NCBI GenBank assembly: GCA_014800845.1
Contig: JAAVFJ010000068.1
Span: 1 to 64,000 of the forward strand
Reading direction: 5' to 3'
DNA from: Bacteroidales bacterium
GTDB lineage: Bacteria; Bacteroidota; Bacteroidia; Bacteroidales; Muribaculaceae
DNA: 64,000 bases
Position numbers and translations under genes: made by a program. Positions 34,006-43,332 of this stretch are shown in pieces (position 1 is the stretch's first letter; each line of letters begins with the position of its first letter). The notes under the pieces were generated by a model. The model did no database searches. It was not told the DNA's origin and was given only the letters and a program-made list of their open reading frames with translations.

Positions 34006-35373
34006 TTACTCATCGAGTGAGGAGTAGGTGAGCTGAGTGGGGTTGATGTTAGCGTCGCCGCCATCGTCGAGTTGCTCCTTGAGGCGTGCGTTTTCATCAC
34101 CCTTCTTGCGCTCCTGCACGGCGTATTTGCTCACGGAGAGCATCATGCCCATGGCTGCGCTCATCACGATAATCGATGTGCCACCCTTGCTGATGAAGGG
34201 TAGCGGCTGTCCGGAGACGGGCATGAGGCCCGTGACGATGAACATGTGTATGAGCGCCTGCGTGACTATCAGAGCCGCGCAGCCCATGATGAGCAGGGCG
34301 GGGAATGCCTTGCGGCATTTGGCGGCAATGATGCCTGCGCGGGCCACGAGGCAGAGGTAGAGCACGAGCAGGATTATGCCACCTACGAAGCCTGTGTCCT
34401 CCACGATGATGGAGTAGATATAGTCGGAGAAAGCGAGGGGGAGGCGAGCGCTTTCGCGCGAATTGCCGGGGCCGTTGCCGAGCACGCCGCCGTGGGCCTG
34501 CGCTATTTTGGCGAAGATTACCTGGCGGTTCTCGTCGTTTACGGGGTCGTCGGGGTTCACGCCCTCGAGGAAGGCTGATATGCGCCCTTTACGCAGGCCG
34601 TCGCGGTTCACGTTCTTGGGGTCTTTCTGCTCCACCTGAGCCACGAGGTCGGCAGTGCCGGTGGCTGCGTCAGCGTCGGAGTGGTCGCTGAATTTCGCGA
34701 AGTAGACCACGGCTGCCACTACTAAGATGAGCAGGGTCACTACGCCCATTTTGCGCCACTGTGTGCCGCCGATGATGAGCATGGTGTAGCCCACGATGCC
34801 GAGCAGGGCGGTGTTGGTGAAGCCGTTTTTGTAGAGCAGCACGGCGAAGAGGCCTATGATGGCCAGCGAGATGATGATGCCGCGATTGTCCACACCGTGG
34901 CGCATCTGGTGCTTCGACATGACTTTGGCGAGCACGAGGACCACTGCGAGTTTGGCTATCTCAGGGGGCTGGATGGTGATGCCGGCAAAGCGGATGGCTC
35001 GCATGGCGCCGTTGATGTTCACACCGAACAGGGTGGCGTAGATAACCAGCCCCACGGATAGGAACATGAAGGCCCAGGCGCATTTGCGGAAGTATTTGTA
35101 GTGAATGTTCTGGAACAGGAGCACCAGGCCGAGGCCGAGGGCGAGGAAGGTGACGTGGGTCACCAGGGGTGAGTAGACGTTGTCGTCCTTCACCTCGGTA
35201 GATGATGCGCTGTAGAGCTCGATAACGGAAAAAATGAGGAGCATGATGTATATGCCCCAGAGGTAGCGGTCGGAGCGCAGCAGCCTCTTCCCCTGCAGCG
35301 CGGCTTTGCGCATTTCGGTGTCGGAGGCTACGGGCTGACCGTCGATGGTGCGTTGGATTTGCAGTTCAGGCAT
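34006..35373 (-). CDS. ftsW: FtsW, SEDS-family septal peptidoglycan polymerase
   Basis: The 455-residue protein has about ten membrane helices. Expected landmarks include IELYSASST at the end of the first helix, ITIQPPEIAKLAVVLVLAK, NGPGNSRESARLPLAFSDYI in the large loop and SGQPLPFISKGGTS near the C-terminus. With FtsI it polymerises lipid II at the septum. The chosen ATG at 35373 gives a 55-residue cytoplasmic lead; the longer ORF would run through the repeat tract into murD. The loop before helix 7 is long (about 75 residues, VAQVEQKDPKN). Confidence 0.93.
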   Translation of the reverse strand: MPELQIQRTIDGQPVASDTEMRKAALQGKRLLRSDRYLWGIYIMLLIFSVIELYSASSTEVKDDNVYSPLVTHVTFLALGLGLVLLFQNIHYKYFRKCAWAFMFLSVGLVIYATLFGVNINGAMRAIRFAGITIQPPEIAKLAVVLVLAKVMSKHQMRHGVDNRGIIISLAIIGLFAVLLYKNGFTNTALLGIVGYTMLIIGGTQWRKMGVVTLLILVVAAVVYFAKFSDHSDADAATGTADLVAQVEQKDPKNVNRDGLRKGRISAFLEGVNPDDPVNDENRQVIFAKIAQAHGGVLGNGPGNSRESARLPLAFSDYIYSIIVEDTGFVGGIILLVLYLCLVARAGIIAAKCRKAFPALLIMGCAALIVTQALIHMFIVTGLMPVSGQPLPFISKGGTSIIVMSAAMGMMLSVSKYAVQERKKGDENARLKEQLDDGGDANINPTQLTYSSLDE

Positions 35374-35380
35374 TTTTAGA

Positions 35381-35438
35381 GAAGGGGGAGGGTCTTGGGA
35401 GATTTGGGAGGTTTGGGAGATATGGGAATTTTGGGGGA
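35381..35438. repeat. GGGAGATTTGGGAGG repeat tract between murD and ftsW
   Basis: Imperfect units TTGGGAGATTTGGGAGGTTTGGG lie in the 68-base gap between murD and ftsW, the widest in the dcw series. Same family as the tract after ftsZ. Confidence 0.55.
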
Positions 35439-35441
35439 ACT

Positions 35442-36782
35442 TCAGAGCTGGGCTAAAACGGCCTCTTTGAAGCGTTGGCCGCGGTCTATGTAGCTCTTGA
35501 ACAGGTCGAAGCTGGCGCAGCAGGGGGAGAGGAGCACTGTGTCGCCGGGGCGGGCGGCGGCGCGGCATGCCTGCAGGGCGTCGGCGAGGCTGGAGGTGTC
35601 GGCCACTTCGAAACCGTGGGTGCGGCAGAAGTCCACTATCTTGCGGTTGTCGGCGCCCATGGCTACCACGGAGCGCACTTTCTGCTTCATGAAGGTGAGG
35701 ATTTCGGTGTAGTCGTTGCCCTTGTCGGTGCCTCCGAGAATGAGCACTGTGGGGCGCGTCATGCTCTCGAGGGCGTAGTAGGTGGAGGCTACGTTGGTGG
35801 CTTTGGAGTCGTTGATGTATTGCACGCCGTCGATTTCGGCCACATGCTCGAGGCGGTGTTCCACGGCCTTGAAGCTTGCCAGCGCTTCGCGGATGAGTTT
35901 GGGCTCCACTCCCATGCGTGTGGCGGCTATGGCGGCTGCCATCGAGTTGTAGAGGTTGTGCAGCCCCTTGAGCGACATTTCGGCGCGGGGCATGGACCAG
36001 GCTGAGCCGGAGGTGGCTATCTGCATTACGTCCCCCTCAAGCCACGCGGCGCTTTCCAGGGTGCGCTTCACGCCGAAGGGGAGGCGGGTGGCGCCTATGT
36101 CGGTGCGCTCTATGGTCTGCATGCTCACGGGGTCTTCCTGCCAGTAGATGAAGGCATCCGTAGCGCGCTGATTGCGGGTGATGCGCAGCTTGGAGTCGGC
36201 GTAGAGTTCCATGCGGTGGTCGTAGCGGTCGAGGTGGTCGGGGGTGATGTTCATCAGTATGGCTATGTCGGCGCGGAAGTCATACATGTTGTCGAGCTGG
36301 AAGGAGCTGAGTTCCACGACGTAGATGTCGTGAGGGTCGCGCGCCACCTGCATTGCGAGCGAGTCGCCGACGTTGCCTGCCATGGAGGCATCCAGGCCGG
36401 CGTGGGTGAGGATGTGGTGGAGCAGGGTAGTGGTGGTGGTTTTGCCGTTGGAGCCGGTGATGCAGAGCATCTTGGCGTCGGTGTATCGGCCGGCAAATTC
36501 TATCTCGGAGAGGACGGGGATGCCCGCCTCCATGGCGCGGACTATGATGGGTGCGGTCGGGGGTATGCCGGGGCTTTTTATGATTATGTCGGCGCTGAGC
36601 ACACGGCTCTCGGTGTGGGGTGTGCCTGATTCGTAGGCTATCTGCTCACGGTCCAGGATTTCGCGGTATTTGGGGGCGAGGTTGCCGGTGTCGGAGAGGA
36701 AGACGTCGAAGCCTTTGTCCTTGGCGAGAACGGCGGCGCCGGTGCCGCTTTCTCCGCCACCTAATATAGCTATTTTCTTCAT
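35442..36782 (-). CDS. murD: MurD, UDP-MurNAc-L-alanine:D-glutamate ligase
   Basis: The 446-residue ligase adds D-Glu to the growing stem peptide. It starts KIAILGGGESGTGAAVLAK and has the ATP loop CITGSNGKTTTTTLLHHIL, the VVELSSFQLDNM block typical of MurD, NITPDHLDRYDHRMELY and the C-terminal VLILGGTDKGNDY. Complete. It starts two bases after the mraY stop, suggesting coupling. Confidence 0.95.
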   Translation of the reverse strand: MKKIAILGGGESGTGAAVLAKDKGFDVFLSDTGNLAPKYREILDREQIAYESGTPHTESRVLSADIIIKSPGIPPTAPIIVRAMEAGIPVLSEIEFAGRYTDAKMLCITGSNGKTTTTTLLHHILTHAGLDASMAGNVGDSLAMQVARDPHDIYVVELSSFQLDNMYDFRADIAILMNITPDHLDRYDHRMELYADSKLRITRNQRATDAFIYWQEDPVSMQTIERTDIGATRLPFGVKRTLESAAWLEGDVMQIATSGSAWSMPRAEMSLKGLHNLYNSMAAAIAATRMGVEPKLIREALASFKAVEHRLEHVAEIDGVQYINDSKATNVASTYYALESMTRPTVLILGGTDKGNDYTEILTFMKQKVRSVVAMGADNRKIVDFCRTHGFEVADTSSLADALQACRAAARPGDTVLLSPCCASFDLFKSYIDRGQRFKEAVLAQL

Positions 36783-36784
36783 GT

Positions 36785-38050
36785 TTAGCGTACTTTAAGG
36801 GTTATGAAAGTGATGGCGGCCAGCAGCAGGGCTACTATCCAGAAGCGGGTCACGATTTTCGGTTCGGGGATGGGTCGCTTCGGGAAGTTGAGCAGCGCCT
36901 GGATTGAGGGGTCGCCGGCCTTCTGGAAGTGATGGTGGAGGGGTGTCATCTTGAAGATTCGGCGCCCCTGGCCATATTTGCGCTTGGTGAGCTTGAAGTA
37001 GCTGACCTGCAGGAGCACGGAGAGATCTTCGAGGAAGAAGGTGAGGCAGAGCACGGGAATCAGTAGCTCTTTGCGTATGAGAATGGCGAAGACTGCGAGA
37101 ATGCCGCCGAGGGTGAGCGAGCCGGTGTCGCCCATGAATACCTGCGCCGGGTAGGCGTTATACCAGAGGAAGCCTACGAGGGCCCCCATGAAGGCGCCGG
37201 CGTAGACCACGAGCTCCGAGGAGCCGGGTATGTACATGATATTCAGGTAGGAGGAGTAGATTACGTTGCCTCCGAGGTAGGCCATGATGGCGAGCGCCAG
37301 GCCTATGATGGCCGAGGTACCGGCAGCCAGGCCGTCGAGGCCGTCGGTGAGGTTGGCGCCGTTGCTCACGGCTGTGACCACCAGGATTACTACGAAGACG
37401 AAGACGAGCCAGCCGGCTGTCTTGGCGGCTTCCTTGTCGGAGATCCAGGAGGTGAGCTTCTCGTAGTTGAAGTTGTTGTTCTTCACGAAGGGGATGGTGG
37501 TCTGCGGAGTTTTCTGCAGCGTGCCTTCGTGGATAATCTCCACTTCATGGGCCCCTTCGCGGATCACTTCGTGGTTCTCCTGCATGACAATAGCCGGGGA
37601 GAGCCACATGGTTATGCCCACTATGAGGCCGAGACCCACCTGTCCGGTTATCTTGTACTTACCCTTGAGGCCCTCCTTGTTGTGGTACTTGAGCTTGCGG
37701 TAGTCGTCAAGAAAGCCTATGGCACCCATCCAGACGGTGGCTATGAGCATTAGAATCATGTAGACATTGTCAAGGTTTCCGAGCAGCAGGCATGGCACGA
37801 GGATGGAGATGATTATGATGATGCCACCCATTGTGGGTGTGCCTTTTTTGCTCATCTGCCCCTCGAGGCCGAGGTCGCGCACGATTTCGCCTACCTGGAG
37901 CAGCTGGAGGCGGTCGATGATTTTTCGGCCCGCCACCAGAGCAATAATCAGCGCCAGCGCGAAGGCTATGCCGGTGCGGAAGGTGATGTAGTACATAAGC
38001 CCGGAGCCGGGCACGTCAACGGAGAGATTGCGGAACAGCTGGTAAAACAT
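36785..38050 (-). CDS. mraY: MraY, phospho-MurNAc-pentapeptide transferase
   Basis: The 421-residue membrane enzyme joins UDP-MurNAc-pentapeptide to undecaprenyl phosphate to give lipid I. About ten helices are visible, with KKGTPTMGGIIIIISILVP, the acidic GAIGFLDDYRKL, NLTDGLDGLAAGTSAI, the FMGDTGSLTLGGILAV block and MTPLHHHFQKAG with the three His. Between helices 4 and 5 lies a longer polar insert (about 75 residues, HEVEIIHEGTLQKT), common in Bacteroidetes MraY and absent from E. coli. murF, often adjacent, is not here. Confidence 0.95.
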   Translation of the reverse strand: MFYQLFRNLSVDVPGSGLMYYITFRTGIAFALALIIALVAGRKIIDRLQLLQVGEIVRDLGLEGQMSKKGTPTMGGIIIIISILVPCLLLGNLDNVYMILMLIATVWMGAIGFLDDYRKLKYHNKEGLKGKYKITGQVGLGLIVGITMWLSPAIVMQENHEVIREGAHEVEIIHEGTLQKTPQTTIPFVKNNNFNYEKLTSWISDKEAAKTAGWLVFVFVVILVVTAVSNGANLTDGLDGLAAGTSAIIGLALAIMAYLGGNVIYSSYLNIMYIPGSSELVVYAGAFMGALVGFLWYNAYPAQVFMGDTGSLTLGGILAVFAILIRKELLIPVLCLTFFLEDLSVLLQVSYFKLTKRKYGQGRRIFKMTPLHHHFQKAGDPSIQALLNFPKRPIPEPKIVTRFWIVALLLAAITFITLKVR

Positions 38051-38103
38051 AGATGTGGACTTGGGTTATAATGGAGATGAGAGAGCGGCTCTCAGCAGGG
38101 GAG

Positions 38104-39564
38104 TCAGAGCTCTTTGAAGTATTCAGAGAGCACTTCGCGGTCGTCGAAGTGATGGCGTATGCCGTTGATTTCCTGGTAGGTTTCGTGTCCTTTGCCGGCC
38201 ACGAGCACCACGGAGCCGGGAGTGGCCAGGGAGCAGGCGGTGCGTATGGCTTCGCGGCGGTTGGTGATGCAGAGAGTCATGGGCTTATGCTCGGGGAGTA
38301 GCCCGCTCTTCATCTCCTCGATTATGGCGTCGGGGTCCTCGGTGCGGGGATTGTCGGAGGTGAGGATGAGTCGGTCGGAGCGCTTGGCGGCTTCGAGAGC
38401 CATCATTGGGCGCTTGCCGTGGTCGCGGTCGCCGCCGCAGCCCACCACGGTGATGATTTCACCCTCGGAGCCCACGATTTCGCGTATGGTGGAGAGCACG
38501 TTGACAAGCGCGTCGGGGGTATGGGCGTAGTCCACAATGGCGGTGAAGCCTGTGGGGGAGTGGAGGGTCTGGAAGCGTCCGGCCACGGGGACGAGGCGGC
38601 TCATGTTGACGAGTACCTCCTCCTGTGGGAAGCCGGTGAGGATTGATGCGCCGTAGACGGCTGTGAGGTTGTAGGCGTTGAAGAGGCCCGTGAACATCAC
38701 CTCCATCTCGCGGCCATTTATTGAGAGCAGCGTGCCGTCCAGGCGTGTCTCGAGCACCTTGCAGCGGAAGTCGGCGCCGGTGCGCAGCGAGTAGGTGTAT
38801 TTTGCCGCCTTGGTGTTCTGGAGCATGTAGGCTCCGGCCTTATCGTCCTCATTGACAAGGGCGAAGGCGTCGTCGGGCAGAGAGTCGAAGAAGAGTTTCT
38901 TGGCGTCCATGTAGTTCTGCACGGTGCCGTGGTAGTCGAGGTGGTCGCGGGTGAGGTTTGAGAATACACCCCCCTTGAAGCGCAGTCCGGCAATGCGTCG
39001 CTGCGAGCAGGCGTGGGAGCTGACCTCCATGAAGGCGTAGTCGCAGCCGGCCTCGACCATGCGCGCGAGCAGGGCGTTGAGGGTGAGAGGATCGGGGGTG
39101 GTGTGGGTGGTGGGAATGGCTTCGCTGTCCACATAGTTGCAGACGGTGCTGAGCAGGCCGGCTTTGTAGCCGAGCGAGCGTGCCATCTCGTAGAGGAGGG
39201 TGGCGGTGGTGGTTTTGCCGTTGGTGCCGGTCACGCCCACGAGCGAGAGCTGGCGCGAGGGGTGGCCATACCAGGCGGAGGCGAGGCGTCCGAGGGCTTC
39301 GGCGCTGTCGGCCACGCGGATGTAGGTGACCCCCTGGCGTATGGCTGCGGGAAGCTGTTCGCAGACTATGGCGCCTACGTTGCCGGAGGCCACTACGGGT
39401 ATGTATTTGTGGCCGTCGGTGGTGACGCCGCGCACGGCCACGAACATGCCCTGGGGCTGCACCTTGCGGGAATCGGCCTCCAGGCTGTGTATGTTTTTGT
39501 CGGTGTCGCCGATGACTTCGAGCGCACCGATTTCTTTAAGCAGATTGGATAGTTTGTGTATCAT
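38104..39564 (-). CDS. murE: MurE, meso-diaminopimelate-adding ligase
   Basis: The 486-residue Mur ligase adds the third stem residue. It shows the ATP loop [35 protein letters not shown] and, in the C-terminal domain, [13 protein letters not shown]. The DNPR tetrapeptide is the known signature for meso-diaminopimelate rather than L-Lys, so the organism should have DAP-type peptidoglycan. Complete. The gap to mraY is 53 bases. Confidence 0.95.
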   Translation of the reverse strand: MIHKLSNLLKEIGALEVIGDTDKNIHSLEADSRKVQPQGMFVAVRGVTTDGHKYIPVVASGNVGAIVCEQLPAAIRQGVTYIRVADSAEALGRLASAWYGHPSRQLSLVGVTGTNGKTTTATLLYEMARSLGYKAGLLSTVCNYVDSEAIPTTHTTPDPLTLNALLARMVEAGCDYAFMEVSSHACSQRRIAGLRFKGGVFSNLTRDHLDYHGTVQNYMDAKKLFFDSLPDDAFALVNEDDKAGAYMLQNTKAAKYTYSLRTGADFRCKVLETRLDGTLLSINGREMEVMFTGLFNAYNLTAVYGASILTGFPQEEVLVNMSRLVPVAGRFQTLHSPTGFTAIVDYAHTPDALVNVLSTIREIVGSEGEIITVVGCGGDRDHGKRPMMALEAAKRSDRLILTSDNPRTEDPDAIIEEMKSGLLPEHKPMTLCITNRREAIRTACSLATPGSVVLVAGKGHETYQEINGIRHHFDDREVLSEYFKEL

Positions 39565-39595
39565 GGGTTCAGGCTTTTTTTATGTTGTGATAGGT

Positions 39596-41809
39596 TTATT
39601 TCCATTGTAGTCTGAGTTTTACGGGTGAGCCTTTGGCTATTTTTGTGCCGGGGGCGGGGATTGAAGCGGCCACGTAGCCGGAGCCTTCGACAGCGCTTAC
39701 GTTGAGGCCCGATTTCTCGAGCAGGGCTATGGCCGCGGGCAGGTCCAGGCCGCGCACGTCGGGCACGAAGCCTTTGGTGACGCCCGCCTCCGGAGCCTGG
39801 AATTTGCGGGCACCTTTCAGGCCGAGCTTCTCCACCAGGTTGCTGATGTAGTTCTTGGCGGCGGCGTAGAGGTGAGGTGCCTTGGGGGCGTCGGTGGCGG
39901 AGTAGGGGAGAGGGTCGGTGAGCAGTCCGCGGGCGAAGAGCTTGAGGGCCACATTGAGCAGCACCTTGCCGGAGCCGCGTGCGGCCGATGTGCTACCCGC
40001 GGGGGCTGTCATGAGCACCATGCAGGAGTAGCGCGGGTTTTCGTAGGGGAAGAACCCGGCGAATGCGAAGCGGCGCTTGGAGTTGTCGTAGGCGTGGGTG
40101 TGCTCGTAGTCGTAGGGGATGGCGGTGCCGGTCTTTCCGCAGACGGTGACGCGGTCATCCTGGAGGGCGCGGGCAGTGCCGCGCTTGTCCCACACCACGT
40201 CGTAGAGACACTCCTTGACCTGCTGCGCGGTCTTTTCGGAGCAGAGGGGATCGCGGATGTAGCTGACGGGGAGGATGGAGTCATGCCCCTCTCCGTCGCG
40301 CAGTGCGCGGACTATGTGGGGGCGCACGTAGCGACCCTTGTTGGCTATGGCGTTGTAGTAGGAGAGGGTGTAAAGTGGCGGAATTTCAGTGTTGTAGCCG
40401 TAGGCCTGACGGGCGAGGTCGAGGTGACGGGCAGTCATGGTTATGGGTGCGCCGGTCTTGGGGTGGGTGGCGTAGAGAATGGGCACTCGGGGTAGCTGCT
40501 CGCCCCCTATGCCGGAGTTCATGCGCTCGAAGAAGCCTATGGAGGCGAGTCGGTCGCGGTATTTTTCGGGGTGCTCGCGGTAGCCGCGGAAGATTACGCG
40601 GGCTATGCCGGTGTTGGAGCTGGTGGCTATAATCTGGCGCATGGTCTTACGTCCGCCGCCGGCGTGGTCGGAGGTGCGCATGAAGGGTGAGCAGTCCTCT
40701 GTGTCGGTGTTGTGGCGCACGAGTCCATCCTCAAATGCCACCATGAGGGCTATTGGCTTCATGACGGAGCCGGGCTCAAAGGGCTGGAGGGCTCGGTTCA
40801 TGGCCTCCTCGTAGCGGCCTGTCTCGGGGTTTCGCTCCACGTTGGAGATGGCTTTGATTTCGCCGGTGGCTACCTCCATTACTATTGCTGTGCCCCAGTC
40901 GGCACGCACGGAGTCGCACATGTTGAGGAGCTCCTCTTCGAGTATGTCCTGGATGTCTATATCTATGGTGGAGAGGATGTCGTAGCCGCGCACGGGGGGC
41001 ACGTCCACCCAGTTGGCGAAGCCGTTGTTCATGGCCACTTTCTTGGCGCGTCCGGGCTTGCCGTAGAGCAGGGAGTCGAGGGCTTTTTCCAGGCCTGCGT
41101 AGCCGGTGATTCGGCGTGTGGCGCTGTCTTCGTAGACTCGGCCTATGCTCAGGCGTGCCATGTCGCCGAAGGGGTAGATGCGCACTACGTGGTCCTCGGC
41201 GTAGACGGGGCATCCGCGCCCTTTGGCTTTGATGGAGCCGAAGAAGGGCCATTGGCGTATTCTCTCCCACTCCTCTTTGGTGAGCTTAAGGCCGATTTTG
41301 GCCGTCTTGCGGCGCTCGTTCTGGGGCTTGGCAAACTCGTTGCGGAAGAGGGTGTGCCAGGAGTAGCGCGCCATGGAGTCGGCGTTTTCGCGTATGAATT
41401 TGTTGCGGGGATAGTGAGTGTCGAGGGAGTCGGCCAGGGAGTCGAGCATGCGCCATTTCTCGGCGTCGAGGCGGCTGCCTACGAGGCGGGGGTGGCGCAT
41501 GTCGAGGCGTACGTCGTAGAGGGTCTGGTTGCAGGCCAGAATGTTGCCGTTGGCAGCCAGGATGTTGCCACGCTCCGGGGCGAGGGGCACGGTCTTCTGC
41601 ATCTCCTTGGCGGCGCGGGCGTTCCAGGCGGGAGCCTCGATTATGGTAGTGTAGGAGAGTTTGGCTATGACGGCACCTGCGCCGAGCAGGAAGGCCACTA
41701 CGATTACGGCGTAGCGCGCCATTATGTGCTGGCGGTTGTTGAGCTTCTTTTTCTTGCGGTTTCTGCGTGGTGGAGCGGCAGAGGCGCGTCGTTGGTTATT
41801 GGTGGGCAT
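39596..41809 (-). CDS. ftsI: FtsI (PBP3), septal transpeptidase with C-terminal PASTA domain
   Basis: The 737-residue class B penicillin-binding protein crosslinks septal peptidoglycan. A basic N-terminus (RRNRKKKKLNNRQH) precedes one membrane helix (YAVIVVAFLLGAGAVIAKL) and the pedestal. The transpeptidase motifs are SxxK in FEPGSVMKPIALM, SxN in IATSSNTGIARV and KTG in TVCGKTGTAIPYD. About the last 60 residues form one PASTA domain (VPDVRGLDLPAAIALLEKSG). The ATG at 41809 is preferred over 41848, which would begin in the ftsL tail. Order rsmH-ftsL-ftsI is the classical one. Confidence 0.94.
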   Translation of the reverse strand: MPTNNQRRASAAPPRRNRKKKKLNNRQHIMARYAVIVVAFLLGAGAVIAKLSYTTIIEAPAWNARAAKEMQKTVPLAPERGNILAANGNILACNQTLYDVRLDMRHPRLVGSRLDAEKWRMLDSLADSLDTHYPRNKFIRENADSMARYSWHTLFRNEFAKPQNERRKTAKIGLKLTKEEWERIRQWPFFGSIKAKGRGCPVYAEDHVVRIYPFGDMARLSIGRVYEDSATRRITGYAGLEKALDSLLYGKPGRAKKVAMNNGFANWVDVPPVRGYDILSTIDIDIQDILEEELLNMCDSVRADWGTAIVMEVATGEIKAISNVERNPETGRYEEAMNRALQPFEPGSVMKPIALMVAFEDGLVRHNTDTEDCSPFMRTSDHAGGGRKTMRQIIATSSNTGIARVIFRGYREHPEKYRDRLASIGFFERMNSGIGGEQLPRVPILYATHPKTGAPITMTARHLDLARQAYGYNTEIPPLYTLSYYNAIANKGRYVRPHIVRALRDGEGHDSILPVSYIRDPLCSEKTAQQVKECLYDVVWDKRGTARALQDDRVTVCGKTGTAIPYDYEHTHAYDNSKRRFAFAGFFPYENPRYSCMVLMTAPAGSTSAARGSGKVLLNVALKLFARGLLTDPLPYSATDAPKAPHLYAAAKNYISNLVEKLGLKGARKFQAPEAGVTKGFVPDVRGLDLPAAIALLEKSGLNVSAVEGSGYVAASIPAPGTKIAKGSPVKLRLQWK

Positions 41810-41831
41810 AGGCGATGAAGTCAGTAGTCGG

Positions 41832-42197
41832 TTATTCGTAAAGCACAAACGGTGGTTGCTCCTGGTAGTCGAGGTCCAGGTGGTTGGCGCGCAGCAGGCG
41901 GCGCATTTCGTTTTCGCGGATGAGGCTCATGTAGCGTGCCTTGCAGCTTATCTGGTCGCTTTTGGCTATGGACAGCTGTGTCTCCAATTGCTTGATTTTC
42001 TGTCGTTTGCTCTGGTTGGTGTATCGCTGGCCGATGAGCGCGAGCACTACGACTACAGCGATAAGAATAAACCAGGCATGCCGGCGGAAGAACTCCAGGG
42101 AGAGGAGTCTGCCGGCCAGTATTCCTTTGCGCTCGGCCTGGAGCCGGGCTTTTGTATCTTGTCCCTTGCGTGAGGGTTTCTTAGTTTTCTTTGCCAC
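41832..42197 (-). CDS. ftsL: FtsL-like division protein
   Basis: The protein has a basic cytoplasmic lead, one membrane helix (AWFILIAVVVVLALIG) and a heptad-patterned helix (KRQKIKQLETQLSIAKSDQI). This is the FtsL topology, and the place between rsmH and ftsI agrees. FtsL activates FtsW-FtsI through the FtsQLB complex. The only ATG gives 165 residues and overlaps rsmH by 68 bases; a GTG at 42197 (VAKKTKKPSRKGQ) gives 121 residues with no overlap and the usual length, so I choose it with moderate confidence. Sequence alone would not identify it. Confidence 0.75.
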   Translation of the reverse strand: MAKKTKKPSRKGQDTKARLQAERKGILAGRLLSLEFFRRHAWFILIAVVVVLALIGQRYTNQSKRQKIKQLETQLSIAKSDQISCKARYMSLIRENEMRRLLRANHLDLDYQEQPPFVLYE

Positions 42198-42261
42198 GAT
42201 TCTTAGACTGTTAAGAATAAGTGCGATGATGAAGAGAGGTCGGAAATCAGCCCGTGGGAGG

Positions 42262-43182
42262 TCAGTCTTCGGGGCCGATGAGTTCCGCCACACGGAGCTT
42301 TGCGCTTCGTGAGCGGGGGTTGCGCTCAATCTCCTCGGGGGTGGGAACTATGGGCTGTCGGGTGACGAGTTTCCAGGGGGAGTTTGTGCGGCCGAAGAAG
42401 TCTTTTTCGACCTCTCCGGAGATGTTGCCGGTGCGCATGAAGTTTTTGACCATGCGGTCCTCGAGCGAGTGGTAGGTGAGCACCACGAGTCGCCCGCCGG
42501 GGCGGAGTGCTTGGGTGGTGGCTTTCAGGAATTCTTCGAGGGCTTGCATCTCGTGGTTGACCTCAATGCGCAGAGCCTGAAAGACTTGCGCGAGTTCGGC
42601 CTTTTCGCGGCGTGGGTTTATGACCCCTTTGAGGGTGTCGAGCAGACGTCCGGTGGTCTCGATGGGAGCGGCGGCGCGTGCGCGCAAGATTGCTTTCACG
42701 ATAGGCCCCGGTTTGCGCAGGTCTCCCCAAAGACGGAGCACTCGCTCCAGGTCGCGGTCGGAGTAGTTGTTGAGCACGTCGCGGGCGGTGAGGGTGGCGC
42801 GCTGGTTCATGCGCATGTCCAGGGGTGCATCGGCCCGGAATGAGAATCCTCTGTCGGCTTCGTCGAAGTGATGGAATGAGACTCCGAGGTCGGCCAGGAT
42901 GCCGTCGGCTTTCTCCACGCCGTAGTAGCGGAGGAAGTTGGTGAGGAATCGGAAGTTAGAGCGCACGAAGGTGAAGCGGGAGTCGTGCAGAGCGTTGCGC
43001 AGGGCGTCGAGGTCCTGGTCAAATCCGTAGAGATGTCCTTGGGTATCAAGGCGTTCGATGATGGCACGCGAGTGGCCGCCGCCGCCGAAAGTGGCGTCGA
43101 CGTAGGTGCCTCCGGCTTTGATGTCGAGCGCCTCAAGGCACTCGGAAAGTAGGGCTGGAATATGATATACGGGCTCCGACAT
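42262..43182 (-). CDS. rsmH: RsmH (MraW), 16S rRNA C1402 N4-methyltransferase
   Basis: The 306-residue enzyme methylates N4 of C1402 in the 30S P site. It has YHIPALLSECLEAL, the SAM loop YVDATFGGGGHSRAI, GFDQDLDALRN, the ILADLGVSFHHFDEADRGFS block, and VLTYHSLEDRMVKNFM near the end. The ATG at 43182 starts the family sequence; the track ORF is 30 residues too long. It is the first gene of the dcw block. The usual mraZ is not upstream: only a 150-base AT-rich gap, then the unrelated glycosyltransferase gene. Confidence 0.95.
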   Translation of the reverse strand: MSEPVYHIPALLSECLEALDIKAGGTYVDATFGGGGHSRAIIERLDTQGHLYGFDQDLDALRNALHDSRFTFVRSNFRFLTNFLRYYGVEKADGILADLGVSFHHFDEADRGFSFRADAPLDMRMNQRATLTARDVLNNYSDRDLERVLRLWGDLRKPGPIVKAILRARAAAPIETTGRLLDTLKGVINPRREKAELAQVFQALRIEVNHEMQALEEFLKATTQALRPGGRLVVLTYHSLEDRMVKNFMRTGNISGEVEKDFFGRTNSPWKLVTRQPIVPTPEEIERNPRSRSAKLRVAELIGPED

Positions 43183-43332
43183 AGATACGTAACTTTGAGT
43201 GTTCTGCTTTAAAGCAATAAGAAAGCCACACCGAAAAATTTTTGAGACTGTAAAGTTAGCTATTTTTGCCAACAGAAAGAGCCGATTTATCCCCCTTTTT
43301 CTCTTTTTTTAACAAAAAAAGTTTTTGCCGCC

